38,766 nt of DNA from DAIOEK01 sp964648485 (GTDB taxonomy: Bacteria; Chloroflexota; Anaerolineae; Anaerolineales; Anaerolineaceae): contig CAZYOF010000026.1 of NCBI GenBank assembly GCA_964648485.1, forward strand, positions 1 through 38,766, in the 5' to 3' direction. A model generated the notes under the pieces. That model was not told the origin of the DNA. It was given only the letters and a program-made list of their open reading frames with translations, and made no database searches. Both the position numbers and the translations under genes were made by a program. Below, one piece after another: positions 17,065 through 25,746 of this stretch (within the stretch, counting starts at the first letter, position 1; each line of letters begins with the position of its first letter).

Positions 17065-17292
17065 CTATTTAGATGAACTCATTTTTACGATCTTGCCTTC
17101 AGCATTGACTACAACCCGAACTGTATGAGATAAGCTTCGTCCACTATCTGTGGAAGACTTACCTGTAAAAATTAATACATGCTGTGATACAGGACCCTTG
17201 GATAAAGGCTGCAACTTCGGTCTTGCGCCTCTCACTTCCGGATATTTACGATAAACCTGTTCGCAGATTCCGCTGATAGTTTTTGCGTCCAT
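17065..17292 (-). CDS. small protein of unknown function next to ftsZ
   Basis: The 75-residue soluble protein has a helical start (MDAKTISGICEQVYRKYPEV) followed by strands (HVLIFTGKSSTD, SHTVRVVVNAEGKIVKMSSS), suggesting a compact alpha-beta fold. I do not recognise the family. Its ATG lies 2 bases after the ftsZ stop codon and GGGAGTG inside the ftsZ end is its ribosome binding site, so it is translationally tied to ftsZ. This linkage suggests a role in division or in FtsZ control, which is inference only. Confidence 0.7.
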   Translation of the reverse strand: MDAKTISGICEQVYRKYPEVRGARPKLQPLSKGPVSQHVLIFTGKSSTDSGRSLSHTVRVVVNAEGKIVKMSSSK

Positions 17293-17294
17293 TA

Positions 17295-18500
17295 CTACAC
17301 TCCCTGGTAATTGGGTCGGGATCTCTTCCGCAGGAATGCTGGCAAATCTAGGTTATTTGGCAGGGACGGTGTTTCGATGGATACCTGAGGTTGCGATGGA
17401 TCAGTAAAATCAATCTTCATATAAGCTTCCTGAACCACTGTTTCATTTTGTTCCTCGGAAAAGACGTTCTGCGCAGGACCCGTTACAGAAACAGGGCGAG
17501 AGGTGAATAACTCTTTATCAATGGCGGTACCGCCTAGTCCAGTTACCACCAGGATTACCTGCGCCCTATCCCGCATGCGATCATCTGTAATAAAACCCGG
17601 AATAATCTCCGCCTGATTCCCGGTCATTTCCTGCAAATAATTTAAAGCTTCTGTGACTTCAAAAAAGCTGAGATCTGGTCCACCGGTAAAATTCGCAATT
17701 ATTGCTCCCGCAGAATCCAAATTAGCAGATTCAAGGAATGGGTGATGGAGAGCCTGATCGATTGCATTTTTAGCTTTTTCGTAACCTTCTGCCTGACCCA
17801 TTGAAAGTAATGATCCACCGCCCATTTTCATCACATTTCGGATATGGGCAAAATCAATATTGATCATTCCCGGGGTTGTCACCAATTCAGCAATCCCCTG
17901 GATACCCTGACGAAGGACATCGTCTGCCAATCTGAAAGCAACTTCCATCGGCAGATCTCGTGGTGCAACATAAAGCAGCTTGTCATTGGGGACGGTTATC
18001 AGCGTATCAGAGTAAGGACGAAGTTTGGATAACCCTTCGTTGGCATTTTTCTGCCTTTTACCCATTTCAAAAGAAAAGGGTGTTGTAACAATTGAAACCG
18101 TCACTGCACCGAGTGCCCTTGCAATTTTTGCTGATACTGAAATTGAGCCAGTACCGGTACCACCGCCCATTCCTGCAGTCAGAAAAACCATATCTGCACC
18201 TTCAAGAGCACGAGCTATCTCACGGGCACTTTCTTCTGCTGCAGCTTCCCCAATGGATGGTGTACCACCAGAACCCAACCCACGAGTGACTTTAGGTCCC
18301 AATTGAATTAGAGTAGGTGCTAAACATGCTTCCAATGCCTGATGGTCGGTATTGGCACCAATAAAATCAACACCAGGAATACCTAATTCAACCATACGGT
18401 TGATGGCATTACATCCACCACCACCCAAACCAATCACCTTTAAGACAGGCATACGGGCTGTTAATGGAGTATGTTGAACTGCAGCTTGTGTCATGTTCAT
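17295..18500 (-). CDS. ftsZ: cell division GTPase FtsZ
   Basis: The 401-residue protein polymerises into the Z ring at mid-cell. It has the nucleotide-binding GLGGGGCNA (24-32), the tubulin signature GGGTGTG (112-118), the T7 loop NIDF with catalytic D216 that completes GTP hydrolysis in the next subunit, and the C-terminal peptide LDLPAFLRKR (384-393) that binds FtsA, SepF or ZipA. All parts of a working FtsZ are present; it is not a degenerate paralogue. AGAGGTG lies before the start at 18500. Unusually, it is not inside a division and cell wall (dcw) cluster here; its upstream partner is a sugar-hydrolase-like protein (3-base gap) and downstream are two small genes. Confidence 0.96.
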   Translation of the reverse strand: MNMTQAAVQHTPLTARMPVLKVIGLGGGGCNAINRMVELGIPGVDFIGANTDHQALEACLAPTLIQLGPKVTRGLGSGGTPSIGEAAAEESAREIARALEGADMVFLTAGMGGGTGTGSISVSAKIARALGAVTVSIVTTPFSFEMGKRQKNANEGLSKLRPYSDTLITVPNDKLLYVAPRDLPMEVAFRLADDVLRQGIQGIAELVTTPGMINIDFAHIRNVMKMGGGSLLSMGQAEGYEKAKNAIDQALHHPFLESANLDSAGAIIANFTGGPDLSFFEVTEALNYLQEMTGNQAEIIPGFITDDRMRDRAQVILVVTGLGGTAIDKELFTSRPVSVTGPAQNVFSEEQNETVVQEAYMKIDFTDPSQPQVSIETPSLPNNLDLPAFLRKRSRPNYQGV

Positions 18501-18503
18501 ATA

Positions 18504-19847
18504 TCACCTCTCTGCGAGTAATGATGCAATACTGGTGCCATCGCCGCTGATCCGCTCTACATGACAGCCCTTCTTTTCGAGATCAGCAAGGTCTTCATCA
18601 GAAAAAGTTTGAGGTCCACCAACTACAGTTACCTTTACAGCGAGGGAAGCTTCAGTGAGAGAAAAACCAATCGTTGGAGAATGTTTTTTGATAAATGGAT
18701 GTGCAGCTTCCAGGTGCCAGTCAGATATTCCCCACTCATAGCTCGGAAGGAGCAAGTAGTGGGCTATCGGATGAGATACAGGATTGCCTTCATCGGAGAC
18801 AGTTTTCGTTGTTGTCTTACGTTTACTCAGCCATGATTTGATAGCTTCTACGAATGGGGAGGCCTCGGATTCTGATTTATACCAGGCAGTAGAAATATCT
18901 TTTGAGTTTGGTTCTGCGCACAGGGTATAAAAATTACATCCTATTACCGGATCAGGCATTGGATCGAGGGATTTTTCTACAACCCCGGGGGCATTTACCT
19001 TTTCGCGATTTAATAATTGATATATTGATAGATAATTTTGTGCCTGCCAAGTTGCGTCAAGGACATATGATACATTTTTCGATAAATTTTGAGGTATTTT
19101 CGGTGAAACACCCAGTAACAGAATAGGCACTTCCTTTTGGAGTGTAGTTTTCGCTATGGCCTCATACCAATCAAAAATATGAAATCCACGCTGGTCTTCA
19201 TTATCCGGTGAAGTGTGATACGGTTTCGCGCCAACCCAACGTTCCGGACCACCTGCTCCCCAATTCAAGCCATTTTCATGCAGATGAGCATAAGCTGATA
19301 AAACCAGATTATCGAGTAATGGTTGCTGACCACGACGAATTAATGAATCCAATGCTGCTTTGAGGAAAGTCGTATCCCAGTAATCGCCACCAGGCTCTAA
19401 AGGCGGGAATACAGGAATTAATCCCTTGCTAACAGCTAAGGATGCGAATGGAACAAATCGATCCAAGAAACGTTCAACAAGATCCTGCTGAGTCCACGTA
19501 GCCGCAGACCAGGTTTTTTTCATATTAGGACGGTCAAACAAGATAAGATAATGAGCACCCCAAGATTTATAAGCTGAAAAGAGAACATCCAATTCTGATG
19601 CTAAAGGCGGATTGGATGGGTTCAGTTGGAATTGAATCACAGGCTCAATGTTATATATAACAAGAAGTTTAATGAAATCTTCAGGGATCGCCCGATCGAC
19701 CGGTGCCTGCAAGACCAACCATGAGGCGTTCAGTGATTTCAGGACAGGCAGCCATTTTTGCAGGTCAGTTTCACGGTAATGTTCTGCATCTGTATAGTAA
19801 TGAAAACCAACACGCGAATTATTTATTGGAACAGGCAGGGTTTGCAT
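18504..19847 (-). CDS. TIM-barrel-like hydrolase-type protein with CWB2-like tail
   Basis: The 447-residue protein looks like a (beta/alpha)8 glycosidase-type barrel: strands such as ASWLVLQAP, EPVIQFQL, AHYLILFDRP, GLIPVFPPLEPGGDYWD, DNLVLSAYAHL and EVPILLLGVSP follow in order. Catalytic residues are not certain. The last 40 residues (VVGGPQTFSDEDLADLEKKG then VERISG) resemble one cell-wall-binding repeat 2 (CWB2). No signal peptide is apparent, so its location is unclear. The start at 19847 is preferred because GAGGGC lies 8 bases upstream; an ATG at 19862 lacks a good site. It precedes ftsZ by 3 bases and carries ftsZ's ribosome binding site, so the two are co-translated. Confidence 0.65.
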   Translation of the reverse strand: MQTLPVPINNSRVGFHYYTDAEHYRETDLQKWLPVLKSLNASWLVLQAPVDRAIPEDFIKLLVIYNIEPVIQFQLNPSNPPLASELDVLFSAYKSWGAHYLILFDRPNMKKTWSAATWTQQDLVERFLDRFVPFASLAVSKGLIPVFPPLEPGGDYWDTTFLKAALDSLIRRGQQPLLDNLVLSAYAHLHENGLNWGAGGPERWVGAKPYHTSPDNEDQRGFHIFDWYEAIAKTTLQKEVPILLLGVSPKIPQNLSKNVSYVLDATWQAQNYLSIYQLLNREKVNAPGVVEKSLDPMPDPVIGCNFYTLCAEPNSKDISTAWYKSESEASPFVEAIKSWLSKRKTTTKTVSDEGNPVSHPIAHYLLLPSYEWGISDWHLEAAHPFIKKHSPTIGFSLTEASLAVKVTVVGGPQTFSDEDLADLEKKGCHVERISGDGTSIASLLAER

Positions 19848-19924
19848 AAATTTTGCCCTCATCTTCTTATGGAATGCTTCTGGTTATTGGTGCAATAAAT
19901 TTGCCAGAGATTTCAGATACCCTC

Positions 19925-19933
19925 TGCTATAAT
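19925..19933 (+). promoter_or_regulatory. extended -10 promoter giving a leaderless mRNA
   Basis: TGCTATAAT has the TG-N-TATAAT form. Seven bases later is the ATG at 19941, where transcription would also start. There is no ribosome binding site, so the mRNA of the gene at 19941 is probably leaderless. Confidence 0.5.
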
Positions 19934-19940
19934 CAACCTT

Positions 19941-20873
19941 ATGATTCTCGTTACCGGCGGTACCGGATTTATCGGTCAGTTGTTGATCCGGCAGCTGATT
20001 TCAAACGGATATTCTGTTCGTACATTAATACGCCCAACAAAAGAATCTCCCAAACTACCCAAAGGAGTACCAATTGATGTGGTTGTCTCGAGCCTTCTCG
20101 ATGAGAGGGGGGTCAGGGCTGCCATGAAGGATATCGATTGTGTTTATCACCTGATAACCGGAGAATTTAAGGGAAGTAAGGCGAATTTGCTTGATACGGA
20201 TATCCTTACTACCCAAGTTGTCACTAAAGCTGCAGAAGAAACAGGGATTAAACATTTGATTTATTTAAGTCATCTGGGAGCAGACAGGGCTTCTGCATTT
20301 CCAGTCCTCAAAGCCAAAGGGATCTGTGAAAATACCATCCGCTCATCGGAAGTACCACACACCATCATTAGAAGCGGTATTGTTTATGGCGCCGGTGATC
20401 ATTTCACGGAAGGGTTGAAAACCATCCTGACAAAATTCCGTCCGTTTGTAATCATACCGGACGAAGGAGATACTCACATCCAACCAATCTGGCGAGACGA
20501 CCTTGTAAATTGTCTTCTCTGGATCCTGCAGGATGATAAGATGAAAGGACAAACTCTTGAAGTTGGCGGACCGGAAGCAATACCATTAAAAGATGTTGTG
20601 ATGATGATCAGAAACCAATTGGGGTTAAAGAATATCCCATTTGGATTATCTTCTTCTTATCTTCGCATCTTAACAATCACTCTGGAGAGTATGGTAAAAG
20701 TGTTCCCGTTTTCTACATTCTGGCTGGATTACATGGCTGCCGATCGTACCTGTGCTATTGACTCCGTTCCAAAGAATTTTGGAATTATGCCTGCCAGATT
20801 TAATCAAAAAATTAATTATCTCCACCTCTCTAAGACAATAAAACAGAGTAGCAGGAAGAGACGGCAAAAATGA
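19941..20873 (+). CDS. NAD(P)-binding SDR/epimerase-like protein (NDUFA9-type)
   Basis: The 310-residue protein has the Rossmann signature GGTGFIG (6-12) at its very start, then VYHLITGEF and HLIYLSHLGAD, which match the atypical short-chain dehydrogenase group that includes complex I NDUFA9-like and NmrA-like proteins. The usual YxxxK pair is altered (the Tyr of YxxxK appears absent; FPVLKAKG occupies the site), as in atypical members. TLEVGGPEAIPLKDVV is the family's C-terminal motif. The last codons overlap the GH57 gene by ATGA, so translation is coupled. Role is unknown; a link to sugar or lipid metabolism is plausible from the neighbour. Confidence 0.82.
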   Translation: MILVTGGTGFIGQLLIRQLISNGYSVRTLIRPTKESPKLPKGVPIDVVVSSLLDERGVRAAMKDIDCVYHLITGEFKGSKANLLDTDILTTQVVTKAAEETGIKHLIYLSHLGADRASAFPVLKAKGICENTIRSSEVPHTIIRSGIVYGAGDHFTEGLKTILTKFRPFVIIPDEGDTHIQPIWRDDLVNCLLWILQDDKMKGQTLEVGGPEAIPLKDVVMMIRNQLGLKNIPFGLSSSYLRILTITLESMVKVFPFSTFWLDYMAADRTCAIDSVPKNFGIMPARFNQKINYLHLSKTIKQSSRKRRQK

Positions 20874-22282
20874 CCACGAAACATCTGATTATTCATGGTC
20901 ATTTTTATCAACCACCCCGACAGGATGTATTAACAGGGGAAATACCTACAGAAACGGGTACCTCCCCATATCAGAACTGGAATGAAAAGATCCACGCAGA
21001 ATGTTATAAGCCTAATGCAGAATTAGGGAATTTCAGCAAAATTAGCTTTAACATCGGTCCAACACTGATGCAATGGATGAAGGGATACGATAATCGCGTA
21101 TATAACAGCATCATCAGACAGGATTATCATAACTATGAAATGTATGGTGTCGGGAATGCGATGGCACAATCATACAACCATACCATCCTACCGCTGGCAA
21201 ACAAGATTGATAAAATAACCCAACTTGAGTGGGGCATTGCGGATTTTGTTCACCGTTTTGGACATCAGCCTGCTGGTTTATGGCTTCCAGAAACTGCGGT
21301 CGATATCCTGTCCCTTCGATTGATGGCAGAAAGAGGGATCAAATATACAATTCTTGCTCCGTGGCAGGCGAACGAAGAAAACCTGGATGTAAAAAAACCT
21401 TATAAGGTTAATTTGGGAAACGGGTTATCAATTGCTGTGTTTTTTTACCAGATGGATATCAGCACACGGGTGAGCTTTGACCCTGGATCTACGATTAATG
21501 CAGATCAATTTATGATTCAACATATTCTGCCACATTACACCAATGGAAGAAGCCAAAACCGAGAACTCATCACCATCGCTTCTGATGGGGAGTTATACGG
21601 GCATCATCAGAGATTCCGAGACAGGTTTCTTGCCCACTTAACACAAAACTCCATTCCGCATCATGGCATTGAAATCAGTTACCCGGGAAGAGTTTTACAG
21701 GAGTTTTCTGATCTCAAGGCAATCAAACTGTTTGAAGATACATCCTGGAGTTGTCATCATGGTGTAAACAGATGGAGGGAAGAATGTCCATGCGCTCCCG
21801 GGAGTTCGTGGAAGCAACCGATGCGCGATGGATTGAACGCAATAGCAACCATACTTGATCAAGCCTATCAAAAGATGATCCGGAAGTACAATCCTGAGCC
21901 TCTGGCAGTCAGGAATGCTTATATTCATGTCCTATTGAACGAACAGACCTGGGAAGATTTTTGCAGGATTTGGTTTAGTCAGCAAGTTACAGAAAAAGAA
22001 AAAGTAGCATTGAGTTATTTGATGAAAGCTCAAGTAGCCAGGCAATGGATGTTTACATCTTGCGGATGGTTCTTTGATGAATTTGACCGGATTGAGCCGA
22101 GAAATAATATCGCCTATGCAGCACAGGCAGTATATTTAACAGAACTTGCCTCTGAACAAGTACTCCTGAATCGCGCAATTTGGAAAATTCAAAATATACG
22201 AAGTGTTCGTACTGGATTAAATGCAAAAGATGTTTTTGAAGAAACTTATTTGAGATGTATTAAAAATTTCGAGTCAGATTAA
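20870..22282 (+). CDS. glycoside hydrolase family 57 protein (DUF3536-like)
   Basis: The 470-residue protein shows GH57 conserved regions: HGHFYQPPR (9-17), GLWLPETAVD with probable nucleophile E141, and IASDGELYGHH with probable acid D239. The later SWSCHHGVNRWREECPC is typical of the DUF3536-associated subgroup. GH57 enzymes act on alpha-glucans (amylases, branching enzymes, transferases); this subgroup is poorly characterised. The protein is cytoplasmic (no signal peptide). It overlaps the upstream SDR-like gene by 4 bases and converges on a GH13 gene with which it shares a TTAA stop quadruplet, suggesting an alpha-glucan storage or turnover role for the region. Confidence 0.87.
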   Translation: MTTKHLIIHGHFYQPPRQDVLTGEIPTETGTSPYQNWNEKIHAECYKPNAELGNFSKISFNIGPTLMQWMKGYDNRVYNSIIRQDYHNYEMYGVGNAMAQSYNHTILPLANKIDKITQLEWGIADFVHRFGHQPAGLWLPETAVDILSLRLMAERGIKYTILAPWQANEENLDVKKPYKVNLGNGLSIAVFFYQMDISTRVSFDPGSTINADQFMIQHILPHYTNGRSQNRELITIASDGELYGHHQRFRDRFLAHLTQNSIPHHGIEISYPGRVLQEFSDLKAIKLFEDTSWSCHHGVNRWREECPCAPGSSWKQPMRDGLNAIATILDQAYQKMIRKYNPEPLAVRNAYIHVLLNEQTWEDFCRIWFSQQVTEKEKVALSYLMKAQVARQWMFTSCGWFFDEFDRIEPRNNIAYAAQAVYLTELASEQVLLNRAIWKIQNIRSVRTGLNAKDVFEETYLRCIKNFESD

Positions 22283-25200
22283 TCTGTTTCTTTTCTACCT
22301 AATAAGGAAAGCAGCTTAGCAACCTGGTAATCTGATTCTTTTAACTTCGCTTGAGCCTTTGATATCTCCTTTATGGCGTAGATGCTCTTCTCAAAAACCA
22401 CTGTTTGATCTAAGCGAAAATCGGGAAATTTGAGCAGGAGTGTACGTAAAAATTGCTGTAGATAGGTTTCCATCCTCTCACTGACAAACCAACGAATTCC
22501 ATTGGATTCATTCATACCTAATAGAAAATCATTCAATGGGATATTTAATATTCTTTCCCAGTATTTACTGGAAGATTCGGGAAGATAATTGACAGTTTCC
22601 ATTGCAGCTAATGAGTTTTTCATCAGGAGCAAAAAATTCAAAGTATCATCTTCAGAAACACCATATTGCTGTAAACACTGCTTCAGAGGAATATCCAGCG
22701 GTATGCTTTCATTTCCATTTCGAGGCGAGATATTCAACATATCATCTTCCAGCTCAGGAATACCTGCACACAAGAGAACGACTAAATCCTTTAGAAGTAT
22801 TAAATCATCTTCCCTGTCAAAAACCATATCAGTCATTGAATTTTTATAAGACAGTGAAGCATGAAATACTGCCGGTGGATTGCCTTCACACAAATTACGA
22901 TACATCTGTATGGATCGCATTAATTTATACAAAACATCATCTGAAGAATTGAAATCCATTCCCTTTATTGAATTGTATTCATTAAGAAATGCAGTTAATT
23001 TATCTATAAAAGGATTAAATTTATCAAAATAATTCGATCTGTAGTTGAGGATCTCCAGATTTTCCCTTGATAATAGATCGGAAAGTTTTCCCAGGACAGA
23101 ACGATATCTAATCAGGTTGTACTCCTGGCGTATATTTCTGACTGGTTTTCCTTGTAACTCGTCATGCAACCGTCTCCAATTTCCATAAGGATCTTCTTCC
23201 ACCTGTTCAATATCCGTAAATGCATGAGCCTCATAAGCAGCGAGTTGAAGATAAAGTCCATTGTTATGAATATCCTGCGAATTTCGTAAGTATTCCAATC
23301 CATTGTATTTATCACGGAGAATGACAAAATACTGGGGAGAGTTGAATAAACCCAGTGCATCGGCCAGTAAAGTATGAATCAACTTGCTTGATTTCTTCTC
23401 CAGATAGGCTGATGAATATTTAAGCCAACCAGATGTGGATGCATACCGATTGTGGAATATAACCAATCCCTTTCGTTCCCCTTGTCCGTTGGTGTATGCA
23501 TAGACATCCTCGTTGACTGAACCATTATCGGTATAAAAATCGTAAAGGCGGAATTGTTCTGCACCAGCAAAGATACTACGCTGGTGAAGTAATGGAAAGA
23601 TTTGACGCTCATGCCGGTGTATCAGATCTTGATCAGGATTCTCCTGTATGTATGCCCTTCTATACTCCATCCCATACTTCTCTGCATAACCTTCAATTTG
23701 TCCATGTCCAAACATGGGTAACCCCGGCAGGGTGGACATCATCAGACAAATGCCAAAATACTTATCTCCCTTACCGAATTGATCCACTGCTGTTTTTTCG
23801 TCGGGGTTATTCATGAAATTCACAAAACGTTGCAATATTTCAGGATCAAATTCGAGCGTATTCTTAATCACTGAACGGTAATTCGCATTGTCTTCATTCC
23901 GCATCATATTCATGAATGCACTGTTGTAGACTCTATGCATTCCCAGCGTGCGGACAAAGTAACCTTCCATCAACCAAAATGCTTCGGCAAGGAGCAATGT
24001 GTCAGGAACTTCCAATGCGACTCTGTCAACCACATCCCTCCAGAACTCGCGAGGAAAGATTTCTTCAAACTTTGCTTTTGTTAGCGCAAATTGCGAACGG
24101 GAAGGTATATCTCCACCGGAGCCTGGTTCAGGAAACCATAAACGCTGGTAGTGTTTACGAGCAAGTGTCATGGCTGCGTCAAACCGGATAATGGGGAAAT
24201 CACGGGCAACCTGGAGAATCTGCTGGATTACTTTCTCTCTCACTGTTTCCGACAGATAATTCAATTGTGCAGTGTCATTCCAGGGCATGTTTGTGCCATC
24301 ATTACCATGATAGATGTACCTGGTTCTTCCAGAAGAAAAATCCACCCACTTAAAGACAACTGCCGCATCGGTACGAGAATAATAATGGTCTTCCAGATAG
24401 ATACCAAAACCCGGATCACGCGATAGATTAGGTCCGCTAAATGTGTAAGCAGGGAATGGTGGGTGATCCATGCCGATAAAATCATCTGGTTGGTATGTTG
24501 TCCATGCAGAATCGATTCCCATATGATTTGGAACCATGTCACTGGCAAGTCGGATACCTCGCTGCCAGGCACGTGATTTAAGGTTTTGAAGAGCATTTTC
24601 TCCACCCAGATCTGATGCAATACGATACTCTGAAATCGAATATGCAGATGCAACTGCTTCAGGGTTTCCACAGAGTTTTTTGATTGTCTCTGATGCCGTA
24701 CTTCTTTCCCATAAGCCGATGAGCCATAACCCAGAAAATCCAGCCAGGGCTAGACGATCCAACTCTTCATCTGGAATTTGATCCAAAGTCCGTATTTCCC
24801 GCTGGTATTGGATGGAAAGCTGATACAACCAGACATAAGTATTCTTTGCCATTAAGACAACTCGAGGCATCCAATCACTATCCTGACTGAAACGTTCAAA
24901 TTCAAGATCAAAGAGTGAGGTGAGTTTTTTGTAATCAGGTGGGAATGATGGACCGGGACCTGCGAAAATGGCTTTTAATTCTTCCTGAATAAGGTCAAGA
25001 CCTCCGAGAAGTTTTAGAAGAAGATCTTTAAGAAGATGAGCCCACCGTTCTTTTATATACTTAAGTTGATCATGCAGGCTATATGGAGCAACTACTGCCG
25101 GTGATCGCAGCAGTGTCAATAGATCCTGATTATCCGGTCCATACACAGGATGCTGGGCAAAAAAATCCTTCAGGAATGTGATTGAATCGAGGTAACTGGT

Positions 25201-25710
25201 AGTTTTTTGTAAAAATGTATCATCAAAGAATTCACCATACTGCATGAATGCCGGGTTAGCATTTGCCAGCCAGAGTAGGATTATTTCTTCAAGGGTGGCA
25301 AGCCGGTTCTCTTCTGAAAGAAGATATTCGCTAATACTTGTTCTCCGCGCATAGACATCCACCGGGGGAAATTCATCACAAAATACAGTTAGTAATTGCA
25401 TCAATTTTTCAGAGCCAACATCTTTCTGTAATGCCGTATAAGCATCGACTAATGCATTTGGATAGATTTCGTTGCGATACTGGTTAAAGACAAAATGCAG
25501 GATTTCATCAATCAAACCCATTGCATAAATCTGACCGGCTGTATATTTTTTTTCTACAAAAAGATCTGGATCTAGCTTGCTATTCAGCTGTTTTACAAAT
25601 TCATGCACAGACTGGACATTTACAAATACAAGATTTCCGTCAGTTTCGAAAAGGGAAGACTCCAGCGAATATTGGTCACGGATTTTGCGATTGATATGAA
25701 ATTCCTGCAT
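22279..25710 (-). CDS. large GH13 (alpha-amylase family) protein with altered region IV
   Basis: The 1143-residue protein has a helical N-terminal extension (about 1-300), a GH13 barrel (about 305-740) and a long helical C-terminal part (about 850-1143). Region I is DMVPNHMG, region II IIRFDAAMT with nucleophile D511, region III LLAEAFW with acid E576. Region IV reads NNPDE (D637) instead of the usual N-H-D, so the His that stabilises the transition state is Pro, as in GlgE-type maltosyltransferases. The substrate is probably an alpha-glucan or a phosphorylated or activated sugar. No signal peptide is seen. The start at 25710 follows an AAGAG sequence; an ATG at 25737 is in frame but sits on a TATAAA sequence. 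The length far exceeds ordinary amylases. Confidence 0.85.
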   Translation of the reverse strand: MQEFHINRKIRDQYSLESSLFETDGNLVFVNVQSVHEFVKQLNSKLDPDLFVEKKYTAGQIYAMGLIDEILHFVFNQYRNEIYPNALVDAYTALQKDVGSEKLMQLLTVFCDEFPPVDVYARRTSISEYLLSEENRLATLEEIILLWLANANPAFMQYGEFFDDTFLQKTTSYLDSITFLKDFFAQHPVYGPDNQDLLTLLRSPAVVAPYSLHDQLKYIKERWAHLLKDLLLKLLGGLDLIQEELKAIFAGPGPSFPPDYKKLTSLFDLEFERFSQDSDWMPRVVLMAKNTYVWLYQLSIQYQREIRTLDQIPDEELDRLALAGFSGLWLIGLWERSTASETIKKLCGNPEAVASAYSISEYRIASDLGGENALQNLKSRAWQRGIRLASDMVPNHMGIDSAWTTYQPDDFIGMDHPPFPAYTFSGPNLSRDPGFGIYLEDHYYSRTDAAVVFKWVDFSSGRTRYIYHGNDGTNMPWNDTAQLNYLSETVREKVIQQILQVARDFPIIRFDAAMTLARKHYQRLWFPEPGSGGDIPSRSQFALTKAKFEEIFPREFWRDVVDRVALEVPDTLLLAEAFWLMEGYFVRTLGMHRVYNSAFMNMMRNEDNANYRSVIKNTLEFDPEILQRFVNFMNNPDEKTAVDQFGKGDKYFGICLMMSTLPGLPMFGHGQIEGYAEKYGMEYRRAYIQENPDQDLIHRHERQIFPLLHQRSIFAGAEQFRLYDFYTDNGSVNEDVYAYTNGQGERKGLVIFHNRYASTSGWLKYSSAYLEKKSSKLIHTLLADALGLFNSPQYFVILRDKYNGLEYLRNSQDIHNNGLYLQLAAYEAHAFTDIEQVEEDPYGNWRRLHDELQGKPVRNIRQEYNLIRYRSVLGKLSDLLSRENLEILNYRSNYFDKFNPFIDKLTAFLNEYNSIKGMDFNSSDDVLYKLMRSIQMYRNLCEGNPPAVFHASLSYKNSMTDMVFDREDDLILLKDLVVLLCAGIPELEDDMLNISPRNGNESIPLDIPLKQCLQQYGVSEDDTLNFLLLMKNSLAAMETVNYLPESSSKYWERILNIPLNDFLLGMNESNGIRWFVSERMETYLQQFLRTLLLKFPDFRLDQTVVFEKSIYAIKEISKAQAKLKESDYQVAKLLSLLGRKETD

Positions 25711-25746
25711 AATTTTCTCTTTCCGATACTGAATCATCTATTTATA

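Noticed and set aside
24261..24671. 136-codon frame in another frame of the GH13 gene
   Set aside because: Same strand, shifted frame within a conserved GH13 domain; no ribosome binding site.
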